This document shows positions 1 to 11,845 of a stretch of DNA of 64,000 bases, in pieces (position 1 is the first letter of the stretch; every line of letters starts with the position of its first letter). The notes beneath the pieces were generated by a model. It worked only from the letters and a program-made list of their open reading frames with translations, had not been told where the DNA came from and ran no database searches. The translations under genes and the position numbers were made by a program. This DNA comes from Ancylostoma caninum (lineage: Eukaryota > Nematoda > Chromadorea > Rhabditida > Ancylostomatidae): assembly GCA_037903475.1 (NCBI GenBank), contig JBAJFG010000269.1:372001-436000 (forward strand). The letters run 5' to 3'.

Positions 1-1089
1 AGGAGAAAAAGTGTGGAGAAAAACTGGAAACAAGAAAAAAAAGAGCGATAGAATAAAAGGTTTTCCCCGACCATGGGGACATTCTGAGGATGGTGTTTCC
101 TTAGGATATGCACCTGCTGATTTGGACTGGATGGAGTTACACATACACATGTATTTTCACTATGCATAGAAATTTTTAAGTAAAAACCTCATTTACTGAA
201 AAAGGTTAAAATCGCTGCTTTGGTGTTACCCACAGCACATTCAGTTCGGCGTGATCTCCATATTTGGAATCCCAGTTTTTTTTCAGCATTTGGAATTTAT
301 GCTCACTAGGGAATCAGTGAATGGCAACCACATGTTGACAACTTTTCAGCTCAAATGAGCCTAAGTTTTCAATAATCTTCGTTAAATTCTTGGTCATCTA
401 AGCTCACTCCTCAAGCTGAGTCAACCCAAGCGGCTGCTCAACTGTACAGAGCTACGGAGTCCTGGAGGTTTTCCAAATTCTTGAAGACATGCCAGCCGAA
501 TGCGCTAACAAATCGAGAGACTTTCATTATATAACCAACTACGGAAACGCCATAACACCAGAGCAGATACCTTATCTTTGACTTTGAGCGCAGATCTTTT
601 GAAAAAAATTAGAGAACTTGAAATGGGTACTGGTGTTTGCTAAAACTCTTTTCATTCTTCTCAACATCGTACTTGCTTGTCTCTTTTCATACAAATACAT
701 TCAAAGATGTGGCCGGCGGCAAAATTTACGGGTACCAAAATAATAATTTATATCACCTGATAGATTGGTGAAAAATACAAGATTAGTGCAAAGATAATGA
801 GAGTTTTCAAGCATTTACCTCCGAATCCCACAACTCTTCAAGCTTGATTTTTCAAGGAACCTTAGAACCATTGTACTCCGCAAATATTTAGCAATGAGGT
901 AGATGTTTTCTGACCACCATGCTTCCCGAAAGTGGCTGTGGCTGGGATCGACGGACTCCCGAAAGGCAAATTTGACTCCCTTTTGGTCTTTGAAGAAATT
1001 CTCCTGGATGACGTCTGTTGCTAGAGGAAGTGGTAGTCGGTGGGAAAGAGGTTTAATTATCCATCGTAGTATATGAATGAGGATGAGTT
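1..1089. other. Intergenic, no gene recognised
   Basis: AT-rich sequence with scattered stops in all frames. No domain, RNA gene or terminal repeat was recognised here. Confidence 0.5.
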
Positions 1090-1380
1090 TCCTAGCCTAG
1101 TTGCTGAAGCCTGTGGAGTGTCTGGTGTGCGAGATATGGCTGAACGGTGCCAAAGTGACCTCACTTGGTGCAGTTTCGGTTTCTAGCAGTGTTCCGGTGC
1201 TTATTCTAGTTCAACTGTTGAGCAGGGCACTAGCTGTTGTCGAAGAGAGTGTACTCTTCACGATGGATCACTAAGCAGCTAAGTATTTGGCCCCAATTTC
1301 TTCACTACAAAGGCGCGAAGCAGACCTCTCAGCCTCCCAGCAACCTTCAACTTAGCACCTACCTGCAAGGTCATGATTTC
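1090..1380 (-). pseudogene. Decayed mariner transposase fragment
   Basis: The - strand reading resembles the middle of a mariner transposase: the stretch leading to the first catalytic Asp region, followed by a segment reading PKHC-x-KPKLHQ-like residues (as NKHRNTARNRNCTK). It is interrupted by stops and frame changes. The same stretch aligns by eye with the + strand of the better-preserved mariner at 8765-10040; both share a block around the sequence TTCAACTGTTGAGCA. I see no terminal inverted repeats, so this is a fragment of an old insertion. Ends are approximate. Confidence 0.6.
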
Positions 1381-1786
1381 TCGTCAAAGCACGGCTTTAC
1401 GAGAAATTATCGTAAACTCAGTGTTAGTCTAGATTGAACCTATCCATCAATTCTTTCAACTTCTTTTTTTTTCATGGCTACCAAATTTTATGTTCTATCA
1501 TCCGAGGATTTTTGAACTTCGCCTTTTGCACTTGCAGCAATCTACAGGCATCCCAGTAATCATCTAACCTGTGAAAGGGATTTTTAAAATAAATTCGAAT
1601 GAAAAGTGGATGTCTAGTGTCTAAATGCATATATAAAGTTCAGCCAGAACAGATTAGTTTCACGAATGGACATCGGATACTCCGAGTGAATATAAAGCTT
1701 GTCTGTAATTTGCTTTAATCTTAGCGTTTTGTTTTTAGACTAAATGTGACAAAACTATAAGCCATAGTTCAGACCCCCTATACCCC

Positions 1787-3331
1787 ATGATGAAGGACTC
1801 AGCATGGTTCTATGCTGAGGAAGTACACACCCTTCTTGCTCACTGGCCGACTTCGTACTCGCGGACACCAGATGATCTACCCTTGTACTTTATCAAAAAT
1901 GTTGCTGCAGTTATCAGTGCACCTCTTGCCTTCATTTTCAATCTCAGCTTTATGCGGGCTGAAGTGCCGGCCAAGTGGAAGCTTTCTTTTGTAACACCAA
2001 TTCCCAAAAAACCACCCTACTCCTCGCCGCAAAATTTTCTCCCGATAAGCATCACCTCTATCTTTGCGAGGACCTTTGAAAAAATTCTTAAGAAAAGAAT
2101 TGTTAAGCATCTTGATGAGTTCTCTATTATCTCAGAATACCAACATGGATTCCAAAACGGCAAGTCGACGGTTACGGCCATGATTCAGAGTCTGAATGAT
2201 TGGACTCACGCACTCGATGCGGGAAAAAGTATAGATGTGGTCTATTTTGATTTTTCTAAAGCTTTTGACCGTGTCCCTCACAATAAACTTATTCTGAAAC
2301 TGCAACAGGTGGGGATCCACCCACGTATTGTTGAGTGGATTCGTTCTTTCATTTCGGAAAGGTACTTTTCAGTTCGTGTAAACTCATCCTTCTCTAAACC
2401 TAGGAGAATGGTTAGCGGGGTTCCTCAAGGAGGGGTCCTTTCCCCTATCTTATTCAACATTTATACTCATGAACTACCGTCACTCATTCTACATAGGGGT
2501 GTTAAGTGCAGTGTTTTCGCTGATGACCTCAAAATATACCATACCATTTCAACACCGGGTGATATAGGAGTACTGCAAAGCGCAGTTAATGCTGTTCAAG
2601 ATTGGTCTGCTGACTGGGAACTTCCGCTATGTAAAGAGAAGATAAAAGTTTTGCATCTTGGATCAAAAAACCCTGTAGGCAACTACTCTGTTGAGAGTTC
2701 TGCAATCCAGCATGTTGATCAGATTAAAGATCTCGGCTTTCTGGTGACTAAGGATCTATGCTTCGATGCTCATTGTTACCAAATCGCTTCGAAGGCTTCC
2801 AGGTTAGTATTTAATCTATTTCGAGCTCTTAGCACACGTAACGTTGAAGTTCTGCTCCGAGCTTATAAGACATTTGTTCGCCCAATACTAGAATATGGCA
2901 CCGCTGTTTTCAATCCATGCAAACTTGCAACAACTGCCAAACTTGAAAGAGTTCAAAATAGTTTCACTAGAAAACTCATGGCAAGATCACTTGGTTTTTT
3001 ATACGAAGAGATCCCAGGGCATGAAGAAAGAAATGCTAATTTCCGACTTCCATCCCTAGCGATTAGAAGACGGAAGTTTGATCTGATACTATTCCATAAA
3101 ATCATCAATGGTATGTGTAAAATCAGACCTGAAATGTTCTGTTCATCTAGACCCTCTCTCACCAGGGGCAGCGCAATAAAATATTCTATTCTACGGGCTA
3201 AGCACAATTACAGGTTACATTTCTTTACCAACAGGGCTGGTTCTGAGTATGTGAGACTACACAATAGGAAACCTTTTCCTACCAAACTCAATTCTTTTAA
3301 AAATATGATCGACACTTATCTGGGAATGTAG
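1787..3331 (+). CDS. Non-LTR retrotransposon reverse transcriptase (CR1/Jockey-like), 5'-truncated
   Basis: A 514-residue open frame with a complete-looking reverse transcriptase domain. Visible motifs in order are DFSKAFDRVPH (about residue 155), GVPQGGVLSPILFN (about 211) and the catalytic FADD box (about 244). A thumb-like region follows, then a C-terminal segment rich in basic residues. These are the signatures of LINE ORF2 reverse transcriptases of the CR1/Jockey group. The usual N-terminal apurinic-type endonuclease is absent and the sequence upstream of 1787 is not coding, so the copy is 5'-truncated, as is common after target-primed reverse transcription. The first ATG is simply the first in the frame and probably not a true start. 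The lack of stops across 1.5 kb suggests a recent insertion. The strand is independent of the neighbouring genes. Confidence 0.9.
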   Translation: MMKDSAWFYAEEVHTLLAHWPTSYSRTPDDLPLYFIKNVAAVISAPLAFIFNLSFMRAEVPAKWKLSFVTPIPKKPPYSSPQNFLPISITSIFARTFEKILKKRIVKHLDEFSIISEYQHGFQNGKSTVTAMIQSLNDWTHALDAGKSIDVVYFDFSKAFDRVPHNKLILKLQQVGIHPRIVEWIRSFISERYFSVRVNSSFSKPRRMVSGVPQGGVLSPILFNIYTHELPSLILHRGVKCSVFADDLKIYHTISTPGDIGVLQSAVNAVQDWSADWELPLCKEKIKVLHLGSKNPVGNYSVESSAIQHVDQIKDLGFLVTKDLCFDAHCYQIASKASRLVFNLFRALSTRNVEVLLRAYKTFVRPILEYGTAVFNPCKLATTAKLERVQNSFTRKLMARSLGFLYEEIPGHEERNANFRLPSLAIRRRKFDLILFHKIINGMCKIRPEMFCSSRPSLTRGSAIKYSILRAKHNYRLHFFTNRAGSEYVRLHNRKPFPTKLNSFKNMIDTYLGM

Positions 3332-3535
3332 GTGGATGCTCAGTGAATTCCCACAATCCTTGTGCCTACCCGTTCTTCTTTCTCTTTTGTATAATTTGTT
3401 CTCATAGTTGTTGCAGTTTTATCGTTTTATAGTTTTAGTTTTATGCATCAAGTTTGCCTACCTCACTTTCATTGTTACTAGTGTATTACACATGAGTGAT
3501 CTCATGTAATAAATTATTAAATAATTTCGAGTGTC
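3332..3535 (+). mobile_element. LINE 3' untranslated tail with terminal hairpin
   Basis: Follows the reverse transcriptase stop codon. It ends in an imperfect palindrome around 3486-3511 (CATGAGTGATCTCATG) and a short A/T tail of the TAAATTATTAAATAATT type instead of poly(A). About 39 bp of this tail recurs in reverse orientation at 16190-16228, which helps to define the element's 3' end. Confidence 0.65.
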
Positions 3536-5155
3536 GGCAGCTCCCATTACAATGAAAAAGCAATTTGGAGGTTGGATTTGGATCTTTATCTTTTTTTTTT
3601 AAATTTTTTTGATCACCATATTCAGATGATACACACGGCTACCACGTAGTTGAAATTGTAGGACGCTCATTCGGTGTTTAATGTTGATCACTTCTTATTT
3701 GAGCAGTTAAAATATGCATCTCGTTTCAGTTTTCATCCATGTCTTTTCTTTTATCTGTTATAATAGCAGAAGAATGTTCTTGATTTGTTAATGTACAACC
3801 TAACATCAGTGGCTGGTCCTGCCAAATTTCTGGAACTCCGTTTTAATGGGTGATGCTGACTCATTACAAGCTCTAAAGAATCAATATTACTTGAACGACG
3901 AGGTAGTGATGGTCTAATGACATTGTACGGACGAGATATGCCTGCAGGCATTCACGGTAGCTGCAGGGCATTCCCTCTACCCTGCCATAACATGGAAGAG
4001 AAAGAAATTGCCGAATTTGCAACTAGAAAGTCCAATCAAATTGATTAATGAAGATGAGCATGTATGTAGTAAAAAAACACTCAGAATATGGAGCATTGGA
4101 GTTAAACATTGCCACATCCATCCCAACTTCGCATAATGGTGTATGGTATCATCTCCACTCATTTTTATGTTTCAATGGACTTCATTTCAGTCCCGATGGA
4201 TGAAATAGCATTTTTCCCCGGCTCGTACTAGTTTTGTAAGCGGAGCTTCCAGCATTTTGACTGGAAAACAGGCCCGGTCCGGAATCCTACGTGGCCACGC
4301 CCCTTACAAGCGAAGCCAGCGTCACCATGTACCTGCAAGCACTTTTGGAGGCATTGTGGAAGAAGTTCACGAGACCATTGTGGAAGAACGCGACGTCTCG
4401 TAGAGGTCAAGCAGTCGTGTGTAAGGTGACGTCCCCCAGTGCAATGACACATCAATGAAACAAAACGAAAAGTTACTACTAAGACAGAATGAAAGAGAAG
4501 AGCAAAGATATAACGAAGCATAGGTTAATATATGAAGAACAAGAAAGGATCGGACTGAGCATTAAGACAAGATTCCGCGTGAGTATCCACAATATCAAAA
4601 AAGGACTTAAGTTTATTTGGGAGTGGATTTCTACTATGCGTTCCTGCCTCCGTGGTTGATGATTTGATGCAGATCATGAAAATCGTACTGGTGTTGTACC
4701 GCAAAGCCATTTATATACAGTCTGTTCCAAAAATCAGAGCAATTCAATGTGTTTTGCTTAATTACACAGAGCGCATTTTATCACACGCTAAATCATGGAA
4801 ATTGGCGCTATCAATCGACGGTCAATAGCTGGAAGCGCGCCAAAACATGACTCGTCTATAACAACGTGGCGAGACTTACCTCATCTTGGCTGTTGGCCAA
4901 GTGGCAAAATTTGTGAAAAAGACAGTACACTCATGACGGAGCTACTATAAGGAAATGGAAGAAAATGCATCTTTTATATATAAAATGACACTGTCTCGGA
5001 AAATAATTTTTACACTCATGAGCAGCACACCAGGTAACCCCACTTTGCAGAGCTTCAAAAATTTTTGCATGGCATCGTTTCGGCCATATACCTACAGTAA
5101 CCCTACAAATATAGTATTAAAGTGCAAAATATAGTGCTACAGCTGCTGCCGAAGG
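3536..5155. other. Intergenic, no gene recognised
   Basis: No conserved coding segment seen. The last 30 bases or so before 5156 resemble the far end of the right arm of the inverted repeat (about 10870-10900), so the repeat's left arm probably begins near 5130. Confidence 0.45.
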
Positions 5156-5157
5156 TA

Positions 5158-6402
5158 TCAGGTTGGTGCGAAATTAATTGCCGAAACGAAACTCCAAAAT
5201 GTTATAACATGGCGTAAACAAAACTTCTTCATCAATTTAATGCCCGTTTGATTCGCTAAATCTTCCTTAACAATATATTCAAAATAGTATGCCTCTACAA
5301 TGAAAACTGAGGTCGCGAAAATCTAAAAACTTTTGGAAGGCGATTTTGGCATGCTCCAGATCAGCAATCAGCTGCTGTCACAGATTTACACCTGGAACTG
5401 AGAAAAAGTGATTTTCAGTAAGGGAAATGTCTGAAGAAAAAGGAAAATGGATGAGAACCTCGATGCCTTACTGCGCCAGTTTTCACTGGGTTAGTTTTGA
5501 AGTGAGAGGCTTAGCGCTACCTTGGAGCAGGCGAAAACCTGATTCGCTTCACCACTGCCAACCAAATTTACCACAGATATCCAGAGGTCGACTCGAATTT
5601 ACAGTACTAGGACTCTGCTGTCAATGCTCGACTAGGTTTGAGAAGGCTGCAGTCAATTACACCCTTACAACACCTTCAAACTCCTGACACAATCTCCTTA
5701 GAGAGAAGATTTGGTTTAGCAACACTTAGAAGTTGGAAAATGTCCCTACCCATACCAACTCGCACTTCTTTCTATCCTACAGAAACAGAGCTCCATCTTC
5801 AATAGTTACGAGGACTAGAAATATGCCGTTTTGGGACCAAAAATTAGGTTAGAAGTGATGTCACATTTGGTAAGACGCTGGTTATCAGTCAGATCGTGTG
5901 GTCTCACGTCCGCACCTTCCTTGACCTGTTGTTTGAGGTCAGATATTTCCAAATGCATCGTCTGGATGGTAAGACACGGTTTAGGTTCCATGGCTGGCAT
6001 CAACGCCTGATCATCTAGCGAGATCGCGCGACCACGATCGTAGTTGCATTTGAGTTTAAAATCGTAGGAAGAAAGCATTGAAAACCATAGCTCACCAAGC
6101 ATTGAGAAGGCGATACCAAGGCAAAACAAATGCGGGATTACCGGACATCGGCAATTCAGGATGACCGAGTTTGCAGTCATTAACTACGATCACCTGAGAA
6201 TCACGTAGGCTCATCATTTGTTCACAGCTCTACAGAAAAGTACTGCAAATAACTAGCCAGAATATTCAAGTAGTTTTTGAAAGAGGAGGAAAAGCCCTTT
6301 CAGATGGTCACAAAATTAGTCTTGAAATTGCTCAAATTCCATACAAGAGAAAAGTTTATTTGTGCATACCCTAAAACGGCAATTACTTTCGCACCAACCT
6401 GA
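5158..6402 (-). mobile_element. Mariner element 1 (inactive), TA-flanked
   Basis: Terminal inverted repeats TCAGGTTGGTGCGAAA / TTTCGCACCAACCTGA bound a 1,245-bp element flanked by TA on both sides (5156-5157 and 6403-6404). The - strand carries a recognisable but broken transposase. The clearest stretch, about 5830-5960, reads like the mariner segment leading to an HDLTDNQ motif (family: WVPHELTE-type). Stops and frameshifts interrupt it throughout. The element sits at the outer end of the left arm of the large inverted repeat. Confidence 0.85.
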
Positions 6403-6421
6403 TAAATACAGTAGTCCTTGC

Positions 6422-6851
6422 TTAAAGGCAGCACTCATGGAAATTTTTGTGTTGAAGATTTCGCGGTATATCGGGGTTTTTAGGGACGATGAACTCATTG
6501 ACAACGATGACATAGCGTGAAACACGCGAAAAACACAGAAAAAGATGGCGGTATTTCATGTGTGTCCACGGCGCGGACGAGTGTTCCATGATGGGTCCCG
6601 GCACGGAACCCTGCAAATGGTACGAATTCCATAGACACGCCCCTGCTGAACCACATGCACACACCCTGTCAAAGGCGTTGATTGGCGCGACGGAACCCTA
6701 ATGTCCAGAGCGGCATTTGTGTCCACGGCAGTATCTTCGCAGGTAGGTGGCCATTCAAGGTATTCAACTTGCTGTTGCGATTGTCCAGCGGCCGGCTACA
6801 TGGTAAGCGACTCATTTCAGAAGTGAAAGTTTCCGTGAGTGCTGCCTTTAA
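6422..6851. mobile_element. TTAA-flanked MITE (piggyBac-type), copy P1
   Basis: The ends are TTAA-AGGCAGCACTCATGGAAA and its near-exact reverse complement (AGGCAGCACTCACGGAAA), giving terminal repeats of about 24 bp. TTAA is duplicated on both sides. The equivalent position in the other arm of the inverted repeat (about 10848-10860) lacks the element and has a single TTGA, so the pre-insertion site is visible. TTAA target duplication is the hallmark of piggyBac elements. No transposase is present. A solitary similar terminus occurs at about 57237-57262. Confidence 0.85.
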
Positions 6852-7990
6852 CGTGTTCGGTTATTATCCAGAGCAGATTTTTCTTTTTCTTTTCCTTTTC
6901 TTTTCTCTACCTCCCAAGTTATGTGGAGAGTTCATAATTACAAATCAAACTAAGAAATTCACTGTTTCATGGGGGATGGAAATCTTTCCTTTTGTGAATT
7001 ATTCGTATTTTTCCATTTCTATTAAGGAATTACTGTTCCACAGGAAAGATAATAATGTTTTGAAGGGTCACCTCCGGTCATTTGTTCCAAACGCTCTAGC
7101 AGAGCCACAATTCGGGATTGACCTGAGTGGAAGATGTGTGTTGCGATTTGATTTGCAGCGATACTTCCCACAGCAGTGAACGCATCCGTTTCTACTAGTT
7201 AGTTGTGGAAATGCTTGCCTTTCATCCTGTATTACAAAGTTCAGTGAAAATGGTGCTAAACTCGAAGTTGGTGTTCGACATATGAAGTTTGTGGAAAGTA
7301 AATCTGCACATGAGAGCATCTCAATTCAACATCTTTTATGCAACCAAATGTTCCTCGAAAAATATTACTAAATATTACTAATTACAAAATATTACTAATT
7401 CCCCGTTTTTTTTTTGAGGAAACGCTGGTATTGCATTTAGCCGGTGGTACCTGAGGATACAATTAGGTGAATCTCGATGCACGGGATGCCACTAATGCCA
7501 GCCTGCTTTGACGTGATTGAAACTGCAAAAATCCCTTGGTTCTCGATTTTTGAACAACACATGTAGTAGATGAGACAGTGTTGATTTTGACTGTGTGATT
7601 TCCATTTCGAAAGAATCACAATGAAAAGAGGGAGCTATGGCGGTGCGGCGCTTCCGACGCCACATTTCACACATTTTCAAGGCGGCGCCGACGATACCGT
7701 AGCTCATATCTACCAAGCTTACTTGAACTCAATTTAGAATAGACCCCCTGTGGATATGGGTCACTTTGTCAGCCCTGTTCAGAGGACACGCTGATGTTGG
7801 CGATTCTCTAACGTTAGCTACATTAACGTGTTTACTCACTATGCAACATGTTGCTTTTTGAACACTACAAATATGTGTTCCAGCCATTTGCAATATAGGA
7901 AGTAGTGCTCACTATAGAGAAGGAGATTATAATTCTTCCTTGTTCGAATGAGAAGCTGCAAACACTCTCAAGGGCTTCGTGAGCGATAAC

Positions 7991-8389
7991 GATGATTCAC
8001 GACTGCTAATGTTTAGCTATCACGTGATATTCACGCCTCCTTAAATTCGTCGAAGTAGGTCTTGCTGAACTGCAATGAACTCTACGAGACACCAGCGAAG
8101 CGGTTGCAGTAACCAGGCTCGCAGAAACTAGCTAGTTTAGCTGCTATTCGACGGGATGGGCTGAATACTACACTTTCAAAGGAAATTGCTCCAGATGATA
8201 CGTGAATATCCATGCGTTGATCAGGGAGACGCACAATTTCGCGCCCGTGACCGCTACCCCCTCATTCCGAGCCGGCATGCTTCGTTAAGTTCAACGCGAC
8301 ATCGTCATCTACACGGCAAAATATTGAAGATTCTGCAGCGTCTTTCGAAAATTCTGCAGTGTCTCAGTGTTGCATAACGTCATTGACAT
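7991..8389. other. Spacer between inverted-repeat arms
   Basis: The centre of the inverted repeat. No coding potential or further repeat recognised. Confidence 0.4.
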
Positions 8390-10900
8390 TAATTTCCTTC
8401 TCGAACAAGGGAAAATCCAAAACTTTTGCTTCGTGATGTGCACCACCATCTCATTCGAAAAACCGACGAGTTGCAAAATTAGGAAACTCGTTCAGCTGAT
8501 GTTAGGGTGTTGCCAACAGCAGTGCAGTCTTCTAAACAGAGCTGAAAGATTGACCGAGGTCCACATAGGGTCTATGCTAAATTGAATTCCAGTAAGCTTG
8601 GTAGATGTCAACTACGGTATAGTCTGTTTCGCCAGCGACGATAGTTGAGTATTCATGCACAGTGTCTGTTTTTCTCGGCACCCTCTCCAACCTCTGCGCA
8701 CTTTCCCGCCCTCTTCTTCTCTGCGGCTTTTCCCCAACTATGTTTCCCCGTGGAAGAGAATATATTAGGTTGGTGCAAAAATAATGCGCGTTCTTCGCTG
8801 CTTCATCTTCGGTGCAGAAAATTTCCGGTGTTTCTTATCATCGGTATGAGAAGTTGCACATGGTTTTGTAGCAAATTTCATGGCCTTTTCAAATATCTCG
8901 TGCATTTTGAGCGAAGTTCATGTTTTTGGTGAATTTTTAGTTGTGGAACGAAAGGCGCCAAAACAAGTTTTTTTGCCAAACTCCTTTCAGCGAGCTGATA
9001 CTCGACGGCATCGCAGCAGGAATCGCTCAGAATACCACCATAGTGTTGGCGAAGGGAGTGTGAGCGAATGCATTCCGCCGAGCTGCTCCCGAATTTTTCG
9101 GCTTGGTGTGCCTTGCTTCGAAAGTAAGGGATGTCGCATAGGTCTTCCCGGGGTTTGCGACGCTCAACTGATGACAATTATGAAACAGCACCCATCCAAG
9201 CAACATATTTGGTTTCGCAGAACATTGCCGGTGATTGTTGTCAGACCATCCCTCCCTTCAGTACAAATGGGAGGATGAAAAAGCTTGACGAGTTGATGTC
9301 GCACATACTGAATGAATACCACATTGATCCTCGATGAGAGGTCTGCTTCGCGCTTTTGTAGTGAAAGAACTGCGACCAAACAGTCAATCGCTTAGTAATT
9401 AAATATGAAGTATAGACCTTCCTCGACAAAATGAGGTGCTTTGCTCAACAGTTGGACGAGCAATATGCAGCGAAACAGTCCCAGAAGCCGAAGCAACACC
9501 AAAATAGGGTCACGGTGACTTTGTGGTGAGCTGCTGCAAAAATTGCTCACTGCAGCTCATTCATTCTTCCTAATCTGATAAGTGCTTTCAAGGTGTAAAT
9601 GAAATAAATTAGAAACTTCCTTGTGTGACCCCAGCGTTGCTCAATAAAATGGATTCTTCACTCCTACACAGCACCGTCCAGGCACACCCTGCACGACAGA
9701 TTCTTCACAGGTTGGAGCAACTGAGCTAGGAAGCTCGAACTCCTACATCATAATCAGCAGGCTTCTCGCTCACCGACTACCACTTCCCCGAGAACGTGGA
9801 CGACTTCTTCCGGGAGAATTTTCTCAAAGACTAAGGTGATACCAAAACTGCCCTCCGGAAGTTAGTCGATTCTATAAGGTCCTATCAGAACGGCACGGTA
9901 GTCGGAAAACATCTACCTTGTTGCTAAAGATTTGCGGATTACAATAGTTCTAAGCCTACTGAAAAAGATCGATTTTAAAAGGAGTTATGAGGTTTGGAAT
10001 CAAAGGCATGAAAACGCGCATTATTTTTGCACCAACCTAATAGCATTGACGGCGCCTGTAAAATGTACGAAATGAACGCGCTAGCGTCGGAAGCGCCGCC
10101 TCGCCATAACTCTTTTCATCCGAAATGGAAACCACATAGTCAAAATCAACACTGTCTCATACTACATGCTTTACTTAGACATCGAAAATCCAGGGACTTT
10201 TGCAGTTTCAATGACGTACGTCACAGCAGGCTGGCATTAGTGGCAACCTTTCCATCAAGATTCACCTAATTGTATCCTCGGGTACCATCGACTCAACACA
10301 GTTCCAGAATTCTTGAGAGACTGAAGGCTTAGGAATAGGAAAAGTTTTTGATTGCAAGGAAGAAGTTGAATTGAGATGCTATCGTCTACAGATTTACTTT
10401 CCACAAACTTCATATATCAAACTCCAAGACCTCGAGTTTAGCACCATTTTCACTGAAATTTGTAATGCAGGATGAAAGTCAAGCATTTTCACAACTAACT
10501 AGTAGAAGCGGATGCGTTCACTGCTGTGGGAAGAATTGCTGCTTCAAATCTCAACACACATTTTGCACCCAGGTCAAATCCGAACCTCTGGCGCTGCTAG
10601 AGCGTTTTGAAAAAATGCTCGAGGATGACACTTCAAAACATTATTACCTATCCTGTGAAAGAGTGATTTCTTACTAGCAATGGAAAAATACGAATAATTC
10701 GCAAACGCAAAAAATTACACCCCCCCCCCCAGGAAACAGTGAATTTTTTAGTTTGATTTCGAATTATGAACACTCCATAAATCTTGGAAAACAGAGGAAA
10801 AAAGAAGAGAAAAATAAAAATCTACTCTGGATAATAACCGAACACGTCAAGCAAGGATTACTGTATCTATCTTCAGTAGCAGCGTTGCCTTTCAAATCCA
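8390..10900. repeat. Right arm of the large inverted repeat
   Basis: Reverse-complement partner of about 5130-7990 (see that entry). It is interrupted at 8765-10040 by mariner element 2, and about 130 bp just before that element (8632-8764) has no obvious partner in the left arm. Both arms share a reading with a Cys-rich stretch (RSGCVHCCGK here), but no family was recognised. A poly-C run (about 10721-10730) is unique to this arm. Confidence 0.75.
8765..10040 (+). mobile_element. Mariner element 2 (inactive), TA-flanked
   Basis: Terminal inverted repeats TTAGGTTGGTGCAAAAATAA / TTATTTTTGCACCAACCTAA bound 1,276 bp, flanked by TA at 8763-8764 and 10041-10042. On the + strand a broken mariner transposase can be followed in order: a region near 9290 reading KKLDE-x-MSHILNEYHI, then DEQYAAKQSQKPKQHQ near 9460, then the block before the last catalytic Asp near 9790 (family: PDLSPTDYHFF-type). 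There are multiple stops and frameshifts, so no functional protein is encoded. It is absent from the opposite arm and so was inserted after the arms formed. Confidence 0.88.
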
Positions 10901-11519
10901 TCCGTTCATTCTACTGCAACGAATTTGAATCGTGCCCAGATTCTACCGGATAATCTCATCTTGCGAAATACTGTGGATTTCACCAAATCGCAGTTTTCGA
11001 CTTTTGTGGATAAAAATTCTTCCTTGAAAAATATATATCGAGCAAAATTGAAACGTTTTTGGTTTTTTGGTTTTTTCCGTATGAGTACCTATGAAAATCT
11101 GAACTTCTATGGTGTTCCTTGAAAGAAGTCATGAACGAAAAGCCGAAAGTTACAAACTTTCTGCTCTCTAGTGTACGTAAATTCTAAAGTTATAATAAAT
11201 CTTTTTGTATTCTCATTGTCTGTTCAGTTTTCGTTTCGTGCTCCAACCTTATACGAAAACCAAACATAAAAGTAATCTGCACTCATCAGTAAGGTGAAGG
11301 AGACCTAAAAAATTGAGCTAAATTGAGTTTCTCTAGTAATGTCTAATATGTGCATATATTTGTAAGATTGTTAACCACTTAATGTTAAACTCTAGAAGTT
11401 ACATCTGAATTTGCGATTGATGTATACTTTCAACCAAGGACCACGTAGGATTGGTCCAATGCGAAATGGAGGCGACTCCCACCACACCAAAGAAATCATT
11501 AAGAAATACAATAACCTTT
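10901..11519. other. Intergenic, no gene recognised
   Basis: AT-rich and non-coding by eye. Confidence 0.4.
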
Positions 11520-11845
11520 GAAAGCGACAAAGGCCCCATTTTTGAAAGGGTCGAACTGGCTACATTTTTGGAGCCCGGAGGCGGATCGCTCCAAATTTCG
11601 ATCGCTGTGCTGGCTGGCTGCCACGGCTGCTGCGGTGGCCAACGAGTCTTGGCGTGTTCAATCGATAAGATCAACGGCTTCACACGTCAACGCGGGTTAG
11701 CAAACTGTTACAGACCCCTTATCGGAAGACGGGTTTAAAGACCGTTTTGATACAATTCATGTATACCGGTGGAATCAGCATGTCGAGCAGATGCACAATC
11801 TGCCACTAGCTCAACCACAAAAATGAGGTGGACCTCTGCCTTTAA
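11520..11845 (-). mobile_element. TTAA MITE, copy P4 (one end missing)
   Basis: The right end is AGGCAGAGGTCCACCTCATT read on the - strand, followed by TTAA at 11842-11845. The interior carries the family core (GGCAGCCAGCACAG-type and GATCTTATCGAT-type blocks) shared with copies at 17018, 17629 and 61550. Similarity stops near 11520 with no matching second terminus, so the copy is truncated. Small open frames here are translations of the MITE. Confidence 0.75.

Larger units (their letters stand above)
5130..7990. repeat. Left arm of a large degenerate inverted repeat
   Basis: Pieces of this region match the reverse complement of 8390-10900 over most of their length. Examples: 7263-7330 pairs with 10356-10430 (shared CTTTCCACAAACTTCATAT), 7437-7620 pairs with 10110-10290, and 7680-7800 pairs with 8520-8620. 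The arm is interrupted by mariner element 1 at 5158-6402 and by a TTAA MITE at 6422-6851. Identity looks moderate, with many small indels. Boundaries are estimates. Confidence 0.75.
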
